DNA of 64,000 nucleotides from Actinomycetota bacterium (GTDB lineage: Bacteria; Actinomycetota; Geothermincolia; Geothermincolales; RBG-13-55-18), in contig JACIXB010000016.1 in assembly GCA_014360685.1 (NCBI GenBank), positions 1-64,000 of the forward strand, read 5' to 3'. The notes beneath the pieces are model-generated. The model worked only from the letters and a program-made list of their open reading frames with translations. It had not been told where the DNA came from and searched no databases. The position numbers and the translations under genes were made by a program. How positions within the stretch are numbered: the first letter of the stretch is position 1; each line of letters starts with the position of its first letter. Below are positions 31,538-40,734 of this stretch, one piece after another.

Positions 31538-33487
31538 ATGCCCGTTAACCCGCAGCAGAAGGGAGCCATGGTCCATCGCCATACCCTGTACGTTATGCTC
31601 ATCGGGGTGATGTTGGCCGTACTGGTGGTGAGGCTGTGGTTCCTCCAGGTGGTGCAGGGCGATCGCTATCGGAGCCTGGCCGAGGGAAACCGGGTGCGGG
31701 AGGTACCCTTGGAGGCCTCCCGGGGTAAGATACTGGACCGCAACTACCAGATGTTGGTAGGCAACCGTTGGGCGCTTTCCATCTTCGTTCTCCCCACCGA
31801 GTTCGAGAAGCTGGAGGACAAGGAGGCGGAAGCTGCCCGCCTGGGGGCCATGCTGGGCATCAGCGGCGAGGAGATCATGAAGAAGCTGCAGGGAGAGGAC
31901 GTGCAACCCCATAAGCCGGTGCTCATCAAGAAGGACGTCGATCCCGAGGTATATTTCTTCATCCAGGAGAGGCAGGCGGATTTCCCCTGGGTGTTCCCGG
32001 AGAAGATGCCGGTCCGCGAGTATCCGGACGGGGATGAGAGCCTGGCGGCGCACGTGCTGGGATACCTGGGGGAGATCTCCGAGGAACAGCTGGAGGTGCT
32101 GAAGGACAAGGGTTACAAGGCGGGGGATATCGTGGGGACATCCGGTGTGGAGGCCTATTACGAGGATGTCCTGAGGGGAGTGGACGGCAAGCTGATCCTG
32201 GAGGTGGACGCAAGGGGCAGGCCCCTGCGGGAACTGGGCAGGGAGGAGCGCAACCCGGGAAAGACCCTGGTGCTCACCCTGGACAAGGAGCTCCAGAGGG
32301 CGGTGGAGGAGAGCCTTCGCCAAGGTATGGCCTTGGCCCGGACCTACCTGGACCGGGAACGGGGCAAGAACTACGTGGCCCCGGCGGGGGCGGCGGTGGT
32401 CCTGGATCCCCGCACGGGCGAGATACTGGCCATGGCCAGCGAGCCTACCTTCAACCTGGAGGACTTCGTGGGGGGGATCGACGAGGCGGAATGGGAAAGG
32501 TTGAACGATCCCCGCAACAATTACCCCCTCAACAACCGGGCCATCGTGGGGCAATACCCGCCCGGTTCCACCTTCAAGGTGGTCACCGCTATGGCCGCCC
32601 TGCAGGAGGGAATGGTCAGCGCCTTCTCCCCCTTCTTTTGCGGGCACGTCTTCAACCGGGGTGAGTTCGCCCAGTATCCCAAGACCTGCTGGGGAACGCA
32701 CGGTTCCATCAATTTCATGAATGCCATAATCCAGTCCTGCGACGTGGTCTTCTACGAGCTCGGGTACGCCTTTTACGAAAACCGCAACCGGGAGGGGTGG
32801 GTGACGCGCCTTCAGGACTACACCATGCTGGCCGGATTGGGCAAGCCTACCGGAGTGGACCTGCCCAACGAGTTCGAGGGGCGGGTCCCAACCCCGCAGT
32901 GGAAATGGGAGTTCAACCAGGGGAACCCAGACTACCAGCGATGGTATCCAGGGGACACGGTGAACATGGCCGTGGGACAGGGGGATATCCTGGTCACCCC
33001 CCTGCAGCTGGCCAACGTCTATGCGGCCATAGCCAACCGGGGTCCCTACTTCCGGCCCCACGTGGGAAAGGAGATCCTAACCTACCTCGGGGAGACGGTG
33101 GAGACCATCCAACCGCGCCAGATAGGGGATATCACCGACCCCCACAACGATCTGGGGGTCCACGTGGACAAGGACAAGCTTGACGTGGTGCGCAGCGCCC
33201 TTACCGGGGTGGTGGCCGCGAGAGGAACAGCCGCCGGGGCCTTCGCCGGATTCCCCATCCAGTCCATCCCCGTGGCCGGGAAGACGGGAACCGCCGAGAT
33301 CCAGGGGAAGCAGCCCTGCGCCTGGTTCGCCTGTTACGCCCCGGCCGACGATCCGCGCTACGTGGTGGTGGTTATGGTGGAGGAGGGGGGTCACGGCGGG
33401 CTGGTGGCCGCCCCCATAGCCCGGCATATCCTGGAGTATATCTTCGGCATCCCGCGGGGAAAGCCGGAGGTCACGGTGACCGAGTAG
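31538..33487 (+). CDS. mrdA: Penicillin-binding protein 2 (elongation transpeptidase)
   Basis: 649 residues. D,D-transpeptidase of the rod complex. N-terminal membrane anchor (YVMLIGVMLAVLVVRLWFLQV), the dimerisation/pedestal domain, then the transpeptidase: SxxK as YPPGSTFKVV, SxN-equivalent QSCDVVFYELG, and KTGT in VAGKTGTAEIQG. Pairs with RodA, encoded next. Confidence 0.96.
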   Translation: MPVNPQQKGAMVHRHTLYVMLIGVMLAVLVVRLWFLQVVQGDRYRSLAEGNRVREVPLEASRGKILDRNYQMLVGNRWALSIFVLPTEFEKLEDKEAEAARLGAMLGISGEEIMKKLQGEDVQPHKPVLIKKDVDPEVYFFIQERQADFPWVFPEKMPVREYPDGDESLAAHVLGYLGEISEEQLEVLKDKGYKAGDIVGTSGVEAYYEDVLRGVDGKLILEVDARGRPLRELGREERNPGKTLVLTLDKELQRAVEESLRQGMALARTYLDRERGKNYVAPAGAAVVLDPRTGEILAMASEPTFNLEDFVGGIDEAEWERLNDPRNNYPLNNRAIVGQYPPGSTFKVVTAMAALQEGMVSAFSPFFCGHVFNRGEFAQYPKTCWGTHGSINFMNAIIQSCDVVFYELGYAFYENRNREGWVTRLQDYTMLAGLGKPTGVDLPNEFEGRVPTPQWKWEFNQGNPDYQRWYPGDTVNMAVGQGDILVTPLQLANVYAAIANRGPYFRPHVGKEILTYLGETVETIQPRQIGDITDPHNDLGVHVDKDKLDVVRSALTGVVAARGTAAGAFAGFPIQSIPVAGKTGTAEIQGKQPCAWFACYAPADDPRYVVVVMVEEGGHGGLVAAPIARHILEYIFGIPRGKPEVTVTE

Positions 33488-33503
33488 GAGGGGTGGAGGA
33501 AGC

Positions 33504-34679
33504 ATGCCCACTCGCCTGGGAAGAGTACTGGCCCCCAAGGTCACGGAGCGCAGGAGGACCGACGAGGTCGCCCGCCGCCTGAGCGGGATGCCCGTCCGCC
33601 ACGCGGACTGGTCCCTCCTGGCGGTCACCCTTTTCCTGGTGGCCTTCGGTATGCTCATCCAGTACAGCGCCACCCGGGGGGACAACCCGGGCAACCCCAC
33701 CTATTACGTCCTTAGAACGGCCCTGAACCTTCTGGTGGGCCTGGTGGTCATGGGCCTCATGCTCAGCTTCGATTACCGGCGCCTGAAGGTGGCCACGCCC
33801 TTCATTTACGGTTTCTTTCTCTTCTCCCTGCTGGCGGTCTTCCTTGCCGAGGAATCCATGGGAGCTCAACGCTGGATAAGCCTGGGGCCCTTCAGTTTCC
33901 AACCCTCCGAGTACTGCAAGCTGGTGCTCGTCCTGGTCCTGGCCAACTATTTCTCCGACAACAAGGCGGATCCGGAGTCCTTCCACAGCTTCATCGTGCC
34001 CACGCTCTGGGCGCTTCCCTTCATGTTTTTCGTCTTCCTCCAGCCGGACCTGGGGACCACCCTGGTCCTGGCGGCCATCCTTTTGGGCATGCTCTACCTG
34101 GTGGGCTGCCGCATGCGTTACTGGCTGGGATTCGTGGGATTGGGCGTCCTGGGGTTCGCCCTGGGGTTCGCCTTCCGTCTCTTCCACGACTACCAGGTGG
34201 AGCGTTTCACGGCCTTTCTCAAGCAGGGGAGCAGTATCCAGGGCGCCGGTTACCAGCTCATGCAGTCCAAGATAGCCATTGGATCGGGCCAGCTGGTGGG
34301 GAAGGGGCTCTTCAAGGGGACCCAGACCAACCTCAAGTTCATCCCCGCCCACCACACCGACTTCGTCTTCGCCGTGGTGGGAGAGGAACTGGGGCTGATC
34401 GGGGCCCTGCTGCTCATCGCCGCCTTTTGCTACCTGCTCTGGAGGGGGGTGCGCATCGCCAACCACGCCCGCGATTTCTACGGGACCATGATCGCCTTCG
34501 GCATCGTGACCATGTTCGCCTTCCAGATCATCGTGAACATAGGCATGACCATAGGTATCATGCCCATAACCGGTATACCCCTTCCCTTCATCAGCTACGG
34601 GGGGTCGAGCCTTATCGTCAACCTGGCGGCCGTGGGCCTGCTCAACAACGTGTTCATGCGCAGGTTCTCCCAGATATGA
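33504..34679 (+). CDS. rodA: Peptidoglycan glycosyltransferase RodA (SEDS family)
   Basis: 391 residues with ten or so membrane helices. SEDS signatures include GAQRWISLGPFSFQPSEYCK, FLQPDLGTTLV, the catalytic-loop HHTDFVFAVVGEELG and the C-terminal PLPFISYGGSSL. Polymerises lipid II with PBP2. A basic, soluble N-terminal extension of about 25 residues precedes the first helix. Confidence 0.96.
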   Translation: MPTRLGRVLAPKVTERRRTDEVARRLSGMPVRHADWSLLAVTLFLVAFGMLIQYSATRGDNPGNPTYYVLRTALNLLVGLVVMGLMLSFDYRRLKVATPFIYGFFLFSLLAVFLAEESMGAQRWISLGPFSFQPSEYCKLVLVLVLANYFSDNKADPESFHSFIVPTLWALPFMFFVFLQPDLGTTLVLAAILLGMLYLVGCRMRYWLGFVGLGVLGFALGFAFRLFHDYQVERFTAFLKQGSSIQGAGYQLMQSKIAIGSGQLVGKGLFKGTQTNLKFIPAHHTDFVFAVVGEELGLIGALLLIAAFCYLLWRGVRIANHARDFYGTMIAFGIVTMFAFQIIVNIGMTIGIMPITGIPLPFISYGGSSLIVNLAAVGLLNNVFMRRFSQI

Positions 34680-34765
34680 TATGGCAATATTTACCAATTA
34701 TCGAATGCAGGGGCGCCCCTCCCGCGGGCGGGATGGAGGCCGGCGAGGGGTAGGTAGAAGCGAGG

Positions 34766-35686
34766 ATGGAGGAGATCATGTCCGAGGATCCAAGTACCCA
34801 AGGTGTTTATCGCTCGGGGTTCGTGGGCATCATCGGCCGGCCCAATGTGGGAAAATCCACGTTGCTCAACAACCTGGTGCACCGCAAGTTGGCCATCATC
34901 TCCGAGAAGCCCCAGACCACGCGCAACAAGATCCGCTGCATACTGACCCGTGACGACGCCCAGATAATCTTCGTGGACACACCGGGATTGCACAAGCCCC
35001 GTAACGCCTTGGGAGAGAGGTTGAACAAGACGGTGAGGGAGACCCTCTCCGAGGTGGACGTGGTGGTCTTCATGCTGGACGGCACCCAGACCATCGGAAA
35101 GGGCGACCTGTTCATCGCCGGGGAGCTGTCCGGCCTGCAGACCCCGGTGGTCGCGGTGCTCAACAAGATAGACAAGCTGGTTCCGGAACAGGTGGAGGCG
35201 CAGTTGGCGGTGGCGGAGAACCTGGGGAAGTTCGTTGACGTCATCCCCCTCTCCGCCAAGACCGGAGAGAACGTGCACGCCCTCATCGAGAAGATCGTGG
35301 AGTTGTTGCCCGAGGGGCCCAAGTATTATCCCGATGACATGATCACCGACCAGCCGGTGACCTTCATCGCGGCCGAGCTCATCCGGGAGAAGGTCCTGCA
35401 GCTCACGCGGGAGGAAGTCCCCCACAGCGTGGCCGTGGTGGTGGAGGAGATGGGCAAACGGGAGGACGCGGACATAGTGGACATCCAGGCGGTGATCTAC
35501 GTGGAGAGGGATTCCCAGAAGGGGATTATCATAGGTAAGGGAGGCAGGATGCTCAAGGAGATCGGCTCCCGCGCCCGCCGGGAGATCGAACCCCTGCTGG
35601 GGGAGAAGGTATTCCTGCAACTCCAGGTCAAGGTGGAGAAAGACTGGTCCAAGCGACCCCAGCTGGTGCGCAGGATGGGCTACTGA
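34766..35686 (+). CDS. era: GTPase Era
   Basis: 306 residues (302 if the ATG at 34778, better spaced from GGAGG, is used). GTPase for 30S assembly. G1 GRPNVGKSTLLN, G3 DTPGLHKP, G4 NKID, SAKTGENV as G5, and the C-terminal KH domain with IIIGKGGRMLKEIGSRAR. The gene follows rodA by 86 nt. Confidence 0.97.
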   Translation: MEEIMSEDPSTQGVYRSGFVGIIGRPNVGKSTLLNNLVHRKLAIISEKPQTTRNKIRCILTRDDAQIIFVDTPGLHKPRNALGERLNKTVRETLSEVDVVVFMLDGTQTIGKGDLFIAGELSGLQTPVVAVLNKIDKLVPEQVEAQLAVAENLGKFVDVIPLSAKTGENVHALIEKIVELLPEGPKYYPDDMITDQPVTFIAAELIREKVLQLTREEVPHSVAVVVEEMGKREDADIVDIQAVIYVERDSQKGIIIGKGGRMLKEIGSRARREIEPLLGEKVFLQLQVKVEKDWSKRPQLVRRMGY

Positions 35687-36015
35687 CCCACGGGGATAGG
35701 ATGGGAATCGAGCGCCCAGGATGGTCGCGGTTCGAGGACTTGCCCCCTCCCGGCGACTTCCGCTTGGAGCGGTGGGGGACCGGTGGATAAGGGGTGATTG
35801 ACGGGTTTCCCGGATGCCCCTTGGCATCCCGAGGCCGTGGGGAAAAATATCCCCGACCGCCCGGGCGAAAAGGTAGCGGGATTTCGAGAATCGGACGGCC
35901 CGGGCGAACGGAAACAAAGTTTTAGGGATCGTACGGCATAGGCGCAAAGGCATAGGCGTGAAAGATACCTGGATTTAGAGCACCATAGAAAATTAAGCCA
36001 GGCGGGAAAGATACG
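35687..36015. other. era-mgtE spacer
   Basis: 329 nt, no gene. A perfect hairpin GGATGCC-CCTT-GGCATCC (35812-35829) and a short tandem GGCATAGGCG (about 35936-35960) are present. I looked for an M-box Mg2+ riboswitch before mgtE and found no match. Confidence 0.45.
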
Positions 36016-37362
36016 GTGGAGGAGAGGAACCGGGTTCTGAGCGAGACCCTGAAGGGCCTCCTGGCGGAGGGGAAGATGGGGGCGGCCCTGGCCCTGCTGG
36101 ACGGGCTGCACCCCGCGGACGCCGCGGAGGTCCTGGAGAGCCTGCCCTACGAGGAACGGCTGCGCATTTTCCGATCCTGGGACGCCGGGGGTTCCTCCGA
36201 GGCCCTCCTGGAGATGGCCGAGGGCGAGCAGGTGAGGGTGGTGGAGGGGTTGGCCCGCAACCTTGCCGTGCGCATCATCTCCGAGATGCCTCCCGACGAC
36301 GCGGTGGACCTCCTGGCCGATCTGCCTTTCCAGCTCCGGGAATCCCTCCTCTCCGGCTTGAGCTCCCGGAAGGCCGGGGAGCTGCGTCGCCTTCTGGCCC
36401 ACGGGGAACGCACGGCCGGAGGCCTCATGACCCCCGAGGCCATGCGCTTGAGCCAGGACCTCACCGTCGGCGAGGTGCTGGAGAAACTGCGCGAGGCGCC
36501 GGAGAGCGTGGAGATGATCTATTACATATATCTCCTGGATGACCGGGAGAGGCTCGTGGGGGTCACTTCCCTCCGCGAGTTGATCGTCGCCGACCCCGGA
36601 GAGCCGGTCTCCAGCATCATGCATCGCGATCTCATCTGCGTGGGGCCCGACGAGGACCAGGAAAAGGTGGCCGCACTCATCGACCGCTATGACCTGTTGG
36701 CCGTCCCCGTGGTGGACGAGGAGGGTAGGCTCCTGGGAATAGTCACCGTGGACGACGTCCTGGACGTCATCGAGGAGGAAGCCCAGGAGGATATATACAG
36801 CCTGGTGGGCAGCTGGGAGACGGAGGAAAGGGCGGAAAGGCATCCCCTGCTGGCGCCATTCCTCGGCCGGCTGCCCTGGGTCTTCATCGCCCTGGCCCTG
36901 GAGGTCCTGGTGGCGGGGGGCATCCTGCGGGGGTTCTCGGAGGTTTTGAGGGATCACTTGGCCATCATCTTCTTCATCCCCGCCATCCTGGCCATGGGAG
37001 GGACGGTGGCCCTGCAGAGCGCCGCGCGCGTGACCGTGGAGCTCCTCCAGGAAGGGGAAGGGGGGCGGTACGCGCGGGCGGTGGCGGGAGAAGCGGGAAT
37101 CGGCCTACTGGTGGCCACGGCCTCGGGAGGGATAATCGCCGTGGCGGCATGGTTGATGCGCGAAAACGCCTCCCTGGGGGCCGCGGTGGGCCTGGCCATG
37201 GCCTGTGCGGTGATATCGGCGGCCCTCCTGGGATCCTCCCTTCCCCTGCTCCTGAGCAAGGCGGGACGTGACCCCTCCAAGGCCTCCGAACCGCTGGTCG
37301 CCACCCTCATGGATATCGTGGGGCTGGCGGTTTACCTGCTGGTGGCCATGGCGCTGGTGTGA
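36016..37362 (+). CDS. mgtE: Magnesium transporter MgtE
   Basis: 448 residues from GTG 36016. Cytoplasmic N domain with superhelical repeats (LHPADAAEVLESLPYEERL, MPPDDAVDLLADLP), a CBS pair (about residues 135-255; VPVVDEEGRLLGIVTVDDVLDVI), and five membrane helices at the C-terminus ending with the conserved Asp in VATLMDIVGLAVYL. Mg2+-gated channel in the cytoplasmic membrane. Confidence 0.95.
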   Translation: MEERNRVLSETLKGLLAEGKMGAALALLDGLHPADAAEVLESLPYEERLRIFRSWDAGGSSEALLEMAEGEQVRVVEGLARNLAVRIISEMPPDDAVDLLADLPFQLRESLLSGLSSRKAGELRRLLAHGERTAGGLMTPEAMRLSQDLTVGEVLEKLREAPESVEMIYYIYLLDDRERLVGVTSLRELIVADPGEPVSSIMHRDLICVGPDEDQEKVAALIDRYDLLAVPVVDEEGRLLGIVTVDDVLDVIEEEAQEDIYSLVGSWETEERAERHPLLAPFLGRLPWVFIALALEVLVAGGILRGFSEVLRDHLAIIFFIPAILAMGGTVALQSAARVTVELLQEGEGGRYARAVAGEAGIGLLVATASGGIIAVAAWLMRENASLGAAVGLAMACAVISAALLGSSLPLLLSKAGRDPSKASEPLVATLMDIVGLAVYLLVAMALV

Positions 37363-37374
37363 AGGTGGTGCGAC

Positions 37375-38127
37375 ATGGCGGAGGCGGAGCGCGAGTTATC
37401 CAAGGAGGAAGTCCTGGAGATGTTTCCCAGCGCGGGTCATCTCACCTACCTCCTGGACGCCACCCTCCTGCGACCGGAGGCCGACGAGAGAGAATACCTG
37501 GACTTCCTGCGCGAGGCGGCTGACGCGCGCTTCCGGTGCGTCTTCGTGCCCCTGTACTACCTTCCCATGGCACGCATGGAGCTCCGGGGAAGCGGCGTGG
37601 TCCTGGGAGCGCCCATCGGGTTCCCCTTTGGCTACCAATCCACCGATGCCAAGAAGGCGGAGGCGGTGTTCGCGCTCCAGCAGGGGGCGGGGGAGCTGGA
37701 CATGGTGGTCAACATCTCCGCGCTGCGCTCGGGAAGGGTGGAGAGGGTGAAGGAGGACATCGGGGCCGTGGTCTCCTTGGCCCGCCGTTACGATGCGGGC
37801 AAGGGGGAGGGCCACGTGGTGGTGAAGGTGATCCTGGAGACCTGCTACCTGAGCCGGGAGGAGATGCGCCTCGGGGCGTTGCTGGCCAGGGAAGCGGGGG
37901 CCGATTTCGTGAAGACCTCCACCGGCTTCGGACCCGGGGGAGCCACGGCGGAGGATGTGCGCTTCCTGCGGGAGGTCTTAGGGCCGGGTTTCGGGGTCAA
38001 GGCCAGCGGGGGGATACGTACCTTGGCCCAGGTGATGGAGATGGTGAGGGCCGGGGCCAACCGTATCGGGACCAGCGCCGCCTACACCATCCTCCAGGAG
38101 TACCTGCACCTGGTGCCCTGGAGGTAA
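37375..38127 (+). CDS. deoC: Deoxyribose-phosphate aldolase
   Basis: 250 residues. Splits 2-deoxyribose 5-phosphate into glyceraldehyde 3-phosphate and acetaldehyde through a Schiff base. Catalytic Asp109 (GELDMVVN), Lys180 (DFVKTSTGF) and Lys209 (GVKASGGIR) are all present. Twelve nt after mgtE, possibly co-transcribed. Confidence 0.93.
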   Translation: MAEAERELSKEEVLEMFPSAGHLTYLLDATLLRPEADEREYLDFLREAADARFRCVFVPLYYLPMARMELRGSGVVLGAPIGFPFGYQSTDAKKAEAVFALQQGAGELDMVVNISALRSGRVERVKEDIGAVVSLARRYDAGKGEGHVVVKVILETCYLSREEMRLGALLAREAGADFVKTSTGFGPGGATAEDVRFLREVLGPGFGVKASGGIRTLAQVMEMVRAGANRIGTSAAYTILQEYLHLVPWR

Positions 38128-38141
38128 GGGTCGGCCTTTTG

Positions 38142-38412
38142 TAAGGGCCGGCGGGTAGCGGTCTCGCTCGCCTCCGCGGACCGCTTCCAAGGGAAAGGTG
38201 CCTATGGAGGGGAGGGCTCGCTGCGACCGACCCGGCCGACCCGGGCGAGGAAGGCATCTCGTGAAGGGCCGGCGGGTAGCGGTCTCCCTCGCCTCCGCGG
38301 ACCGCTTCAAAAGGAAGAAACGGGGGAGGGGAGGGCTCACTGCGACCGACCCGGCCGGCCCGGGCGAGGAAGGCATCTCGTGAAGGGCCGGCGGGTAGCG
38401 GTCTCCCTCGCC
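38142..38412. repeat. About 120-bp tandem repeat, two full units and a partial third
   Basis: Units start near 38142, 38263 and 38382 with GAAGGGCCGGCGGGTAGCGG (first copy GTAAGG...). Each full unit contains an inverted repeat AGCGGTC...GACCGCT and ends with CGAGGAAGGCATCTCGT. The third breaks off after CTCGCC. It lies in the convergent spacer between deoC and recO. Spacing and length exclude a CRISPR array. Confidence 0.85.
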
Positions 38413-38440
38413 GACAGGAATAAAAAAATATTAAAAAGAG

Positions 38441-38564
38441 TGACCCCAAGTAACCTTCGGTACATCCCTCCGAGCTTCCCTTCCGGCCTCCCCTTCCGGC
38501 TTGCGCCTTCCGGTTCCTCCTTCCGGGTCCCCCGGCTGGACTTCCCTCCAGCTCCTTGGGGTCA
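38441..38564. repeat. 124-bp MITE-like element with TGACCCCAAG ends
   Basis: A perfect 10-bp inverted repeat, TGACCCCAAG (38441-38450) and CTTGGGGTCA (38555-38564), bounds a segment with four CTTCCGG-type repeats and an internal GCTGGA/TCCAGC hairpin. No coding content. The ends recall the TGACCCC arms at the start of the window. The flanking 38565-38790 is AT-rich and without a gene. Confidence 0.5.
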
Positions 38565-38650
38565 TGTTCAATATACCACCGGAGTATTAGATGGTCAATA
38601 CCCTTTTACCTGCGATTTCATGTCTTTGATCCTTCGGGGGTGCCTTCCTC

Positions 38651-38666
38651 TAATACTTAAGTATTA
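38651..38666. other. Perfect 16-bp palindrome TAATACTTAAGTATTA
   Basis: An AT-rich perfect palindrome in a GC-rich genome. A related half-site GTATTA occurs at about 38584-38590. It looks like a protein-binding site, yet both flanking genes end toward it. Confidence 0.5.
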
Positions 38667-38790
38667 TGAGGGGGATGGGCGCCGAACAAAATATCCACAA
38701 GGGGTGGCGGAATAAGGGGCGGCTTGATCTCCAAGCCTCAACATTCCTCCGCCGGCCGGCTCTTTGGAAGGCCTTCCCGTAGAGGCTGTT

Positions 38791-39585
38791 TCAAGTGCTT
38801 CCAGGTTTGCCGGCGGGATCCATTCCGCGAAACCTTTCCTCCAGGTGTCGCAGGACGATCTGCCGGGAACGCAGGCGCTGTTCCAGTACGTTCTCCGCGT
38901 AGAAGAAGGATGCCCGCAACGTTTCCAGGACCAGGTGATGGGGTTCATCGAAACGCGCCACGGCGGCCATCTCCGAGCCCAGGAGGCGGCGCATGAGTAC
39001 CAGGCCGGGTGCGCTGAGGCTCAAGGCGCGGGAGGAGTCCCCCGCGCAACCGGCGCAGGCGATGCCCCCCTCCGCGAGGTCCAGCCGCCAATGCCCCGCC
39101 GTCGCCTCCCGGCCGCAGTGAAGGCAACGGTCCAGATGGGGCCGGTAGCCCATGATCGCGCAAGCCTTCAACTGGAAGGCGGCGAGGAGGAGGCCGCAGT
39201 CTCCTGCTCCTGCCTCCAACACCCCCAAGCTTACCCGGAGGAGGTCGAAGAAGCGGGGGACGACCTGGTGCTCCCGCAGGGACCTCTCCGCCATCTCCAG
39301 CATGGCCTCCCCGCAAAGGAATTTCTCGTAGTCCACGCGCAGGAGGGCGTGGGAACGAATGGTGTCCGCCTGGGTCACCGTGTCCAGGTTCCTTCCCTCG
39401 TGGAGCATCACCTTGAGGTGGGTGAAGGGCTCCAACCGGGCCCCGAAGCGGCTGGCGGTGCGCTTGACCCCTTTGACCACGGCGCGGCGTAAGCCGTGCC
39501 CGGCGGTGATCAGGGAGACTATGCGGTCGGCTTCCCCCAGATCGTGGGCGTGCAGGACTATGGCCTCATCCTTGAGGGTGCCCAA
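38791..39585 (-). CDS. recO: DNA repair protein RecO
   Basis: 264 residues from TTG 39585, just after the uppS stop. RecFOR-pathway recombination mediator. N-terminal OB-fold region (LKDEAIVLHAHDLGEADRIV), GVKRTASRFGARLEPF, and the C-terminal zinc ribbon CLHCGREA...CAGC. The frame is open far upstream but overlaps uppS there. Confidence 0.92.
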   Translation of the reverse strand: MGTLKDEAIVLHAHDLGEADRIVSLITAGHGLRRAVVKGVKRTASRFGARLEPFTHLKVMLHEGRNLDTVTQADTIRSHALLRVDYEKFLCGEAMLEMAERSLREHQVVPRFFDLLRVSLGVLEAGAGDCGLLLAAFQLKACAIMGYRPHLDRCLHCGREATAGHWRLDLAEGGIACAGCAGDSSRALSLSAPGLVLMRRLLGSEMAAVARFDEPHHLVLETLRASFFYAENVLEQRLRSRQIVLRHLEERFRGMDPAGKPGST

Positions 39586-39593
39586 GGGAGATC

Positions 39594-40331
39594 CTACTCC
39601 TCGCGGATGGCGCCGAAGCGCCTTTCCCTCCTCTGGTAATCCCGGATGGCCTCCGCCAGGTGGCGGCGGTCGAAGTCCGGCCAAAGCACCTCGGTGACGT
39701 ATATCTCGGTATAGGCCAGCTCCCAAATCATGAAGTTGCTGATGCGCATCTCCCCGGCGGTGCGGATGAGCAGGTCGGGATCGGGGAGGTCCGGATGGTA
39801 GAGGTAGGAGCGGAAACGTTCCTCGTCCACCTCCGCGGGGTCCACCCTGCCCTCCGCCACGTCGGCGCACAGGGCACGGACGGCGTCCACCAGCTCCGCT
39901 CGCCCCCCGTAGTTGAAGGCGATGTTCAAGGACATGCCGGTGTTGCCGCGGGTCAGGGCCACGGCGTCATCGATGGCCTTGAGGGTGGAGGGCGGGATGC
40001 GGTCCCGCCGGCCCAGGTGCCGTATGCGGATGTTCCGCCGGTGAAATTCCTGTACCCTGTTGTTGAGGAGGTTGCGATTGAAGCTCATGAGGAACCGCAC
40101 CTCGTTCTCCGGGCGATTCCAGTTCTCCGTGGAAAAGGCGAAAAGGGTCAAGGCACCTATGCCCCACTCGGAGGCGGCCCGCACGACGTCGGTGATGGAC
40201 CTCTCCCCGGCCTTATGACCTGCGATGCGCGGCAGGTCGCGCATATTGGCCCAGCGGCCGTTGCCATCCATGATGATGGCGATATGGAAGGGCAATTCTC
40301 CTTCCGGCCTGGGGACGTCCATTTCCGGCAT
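39594..40331 (-). CDS. uppS: Isoprenyl transferase (undecaprenyl diphosphate synthase)
   Basis: 245 residues from ATG 40331 (AAGGGAG upstream). cis-Prenyltransferase that makes the C55 lipid carrier precursor for wall synthesis. IIMDGNGRWA with the catalytic Asp, GHKAGERSI, FAFSTENWNRP, FNYGGRAELVDA and PDLLIRTAGEMRISNF are diagnostic. The stop is 9 nt before the recO start. Confidence 0.96.
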   Translation of the reverse strand: MPEMDVPRPEGELPFHIAIIMDGNGRWANMRDLPRIAGHKAGERSITDVVRAASEWGIGALTLFAFSTENWNRPENEVRFLMSFNRNLLNNRVQEFHRRNIRIRHLGRRDRIPPSTLKAIDDAVALTRGNTGMSLNIAFNYGGRAELVDAVRALCADVAEGRVDPAEVDEERFRSYLYHPDLPDPDLLIRTAGEMRISNFMIWELAYTEIYVTEVLWPDFDRRHLAEAIRDYQRRERRFGAIREE

Positions 40332-40497
40332 GTCTTCCACTCCCTTCCATCTCCATGCTTCCGGCGGCGTGCCGACACGTGGTTCGGAGCGCGAAAAACG
40401 ACTCCGCATCAGCTTCCAGCCGGTAATATTATCCCTTACCGCCGCGCGGGGACAAAGGCGGTGAAGGTCCCGGATACACGGCTGCCGTTCTCACCCC

Positions 40498-40734
40498 TCA
40501 GGTGGATTGCCCATCCCCGCCCTCCGTCCCTCCCGCGGATTCCTTCCCCGGCTCCTGTTGCTTGAAAATGATCCTCTGCAGGGCGTAAACCCCCAGGATG
40601 GAGATGGCGCAGCTTTTCTGTGCGGGCATCTTGGAGGTAGGGATATAAAGGGCGCATTCGTCGTTGCAGGGGGAAAGTGCGCCCGCGATGGCCGATACGC
40701 GGAAAGGGCAGTACGCTCCGGGGACGTTGGCCAT
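40498..40734 (-). CDS. Small Cys-containing conserved-looking protein
   Basis: 78 residues from ATG 40734, preceded by a near-perfect GAGGAGG ribosome-binding site. MANVPGAYCPFR then a C-x3-C pair (SPCNDECALYIP) and a later Cys (KSCAISIL), with an acidic Gly-rich tail. The Cys pattern suggests metal or Fe-S binding or a disulfide. Family unknown to me. It probably leads the uppS-recO transcript. Confidence 0.65.
   Translation of the reverse strand: MANVPGAYCPFRVSAIAGALSPCNDECALYIPTSKMPAQKSCAISILGVYALQRIIFKQQEPGKESAGGTEGGDGQST

Noticed and set aside
35687-36015. M-box magnesium riboswitch before mgtE
   Set aside because: None of the conserved M-box stretches were recognised.
38142-38412. CRISPR array
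   Set aside because: Units of about 120 bp are repeated nearly whole with no short-repeat and unique-spacer pattern, and there are no cas genes.
38380-38715. 111-codon open frame across the repeat and MITE-like element
   Set aside because: Its sequence is explained by repeats, has no ribosome-binding site and no coding character.
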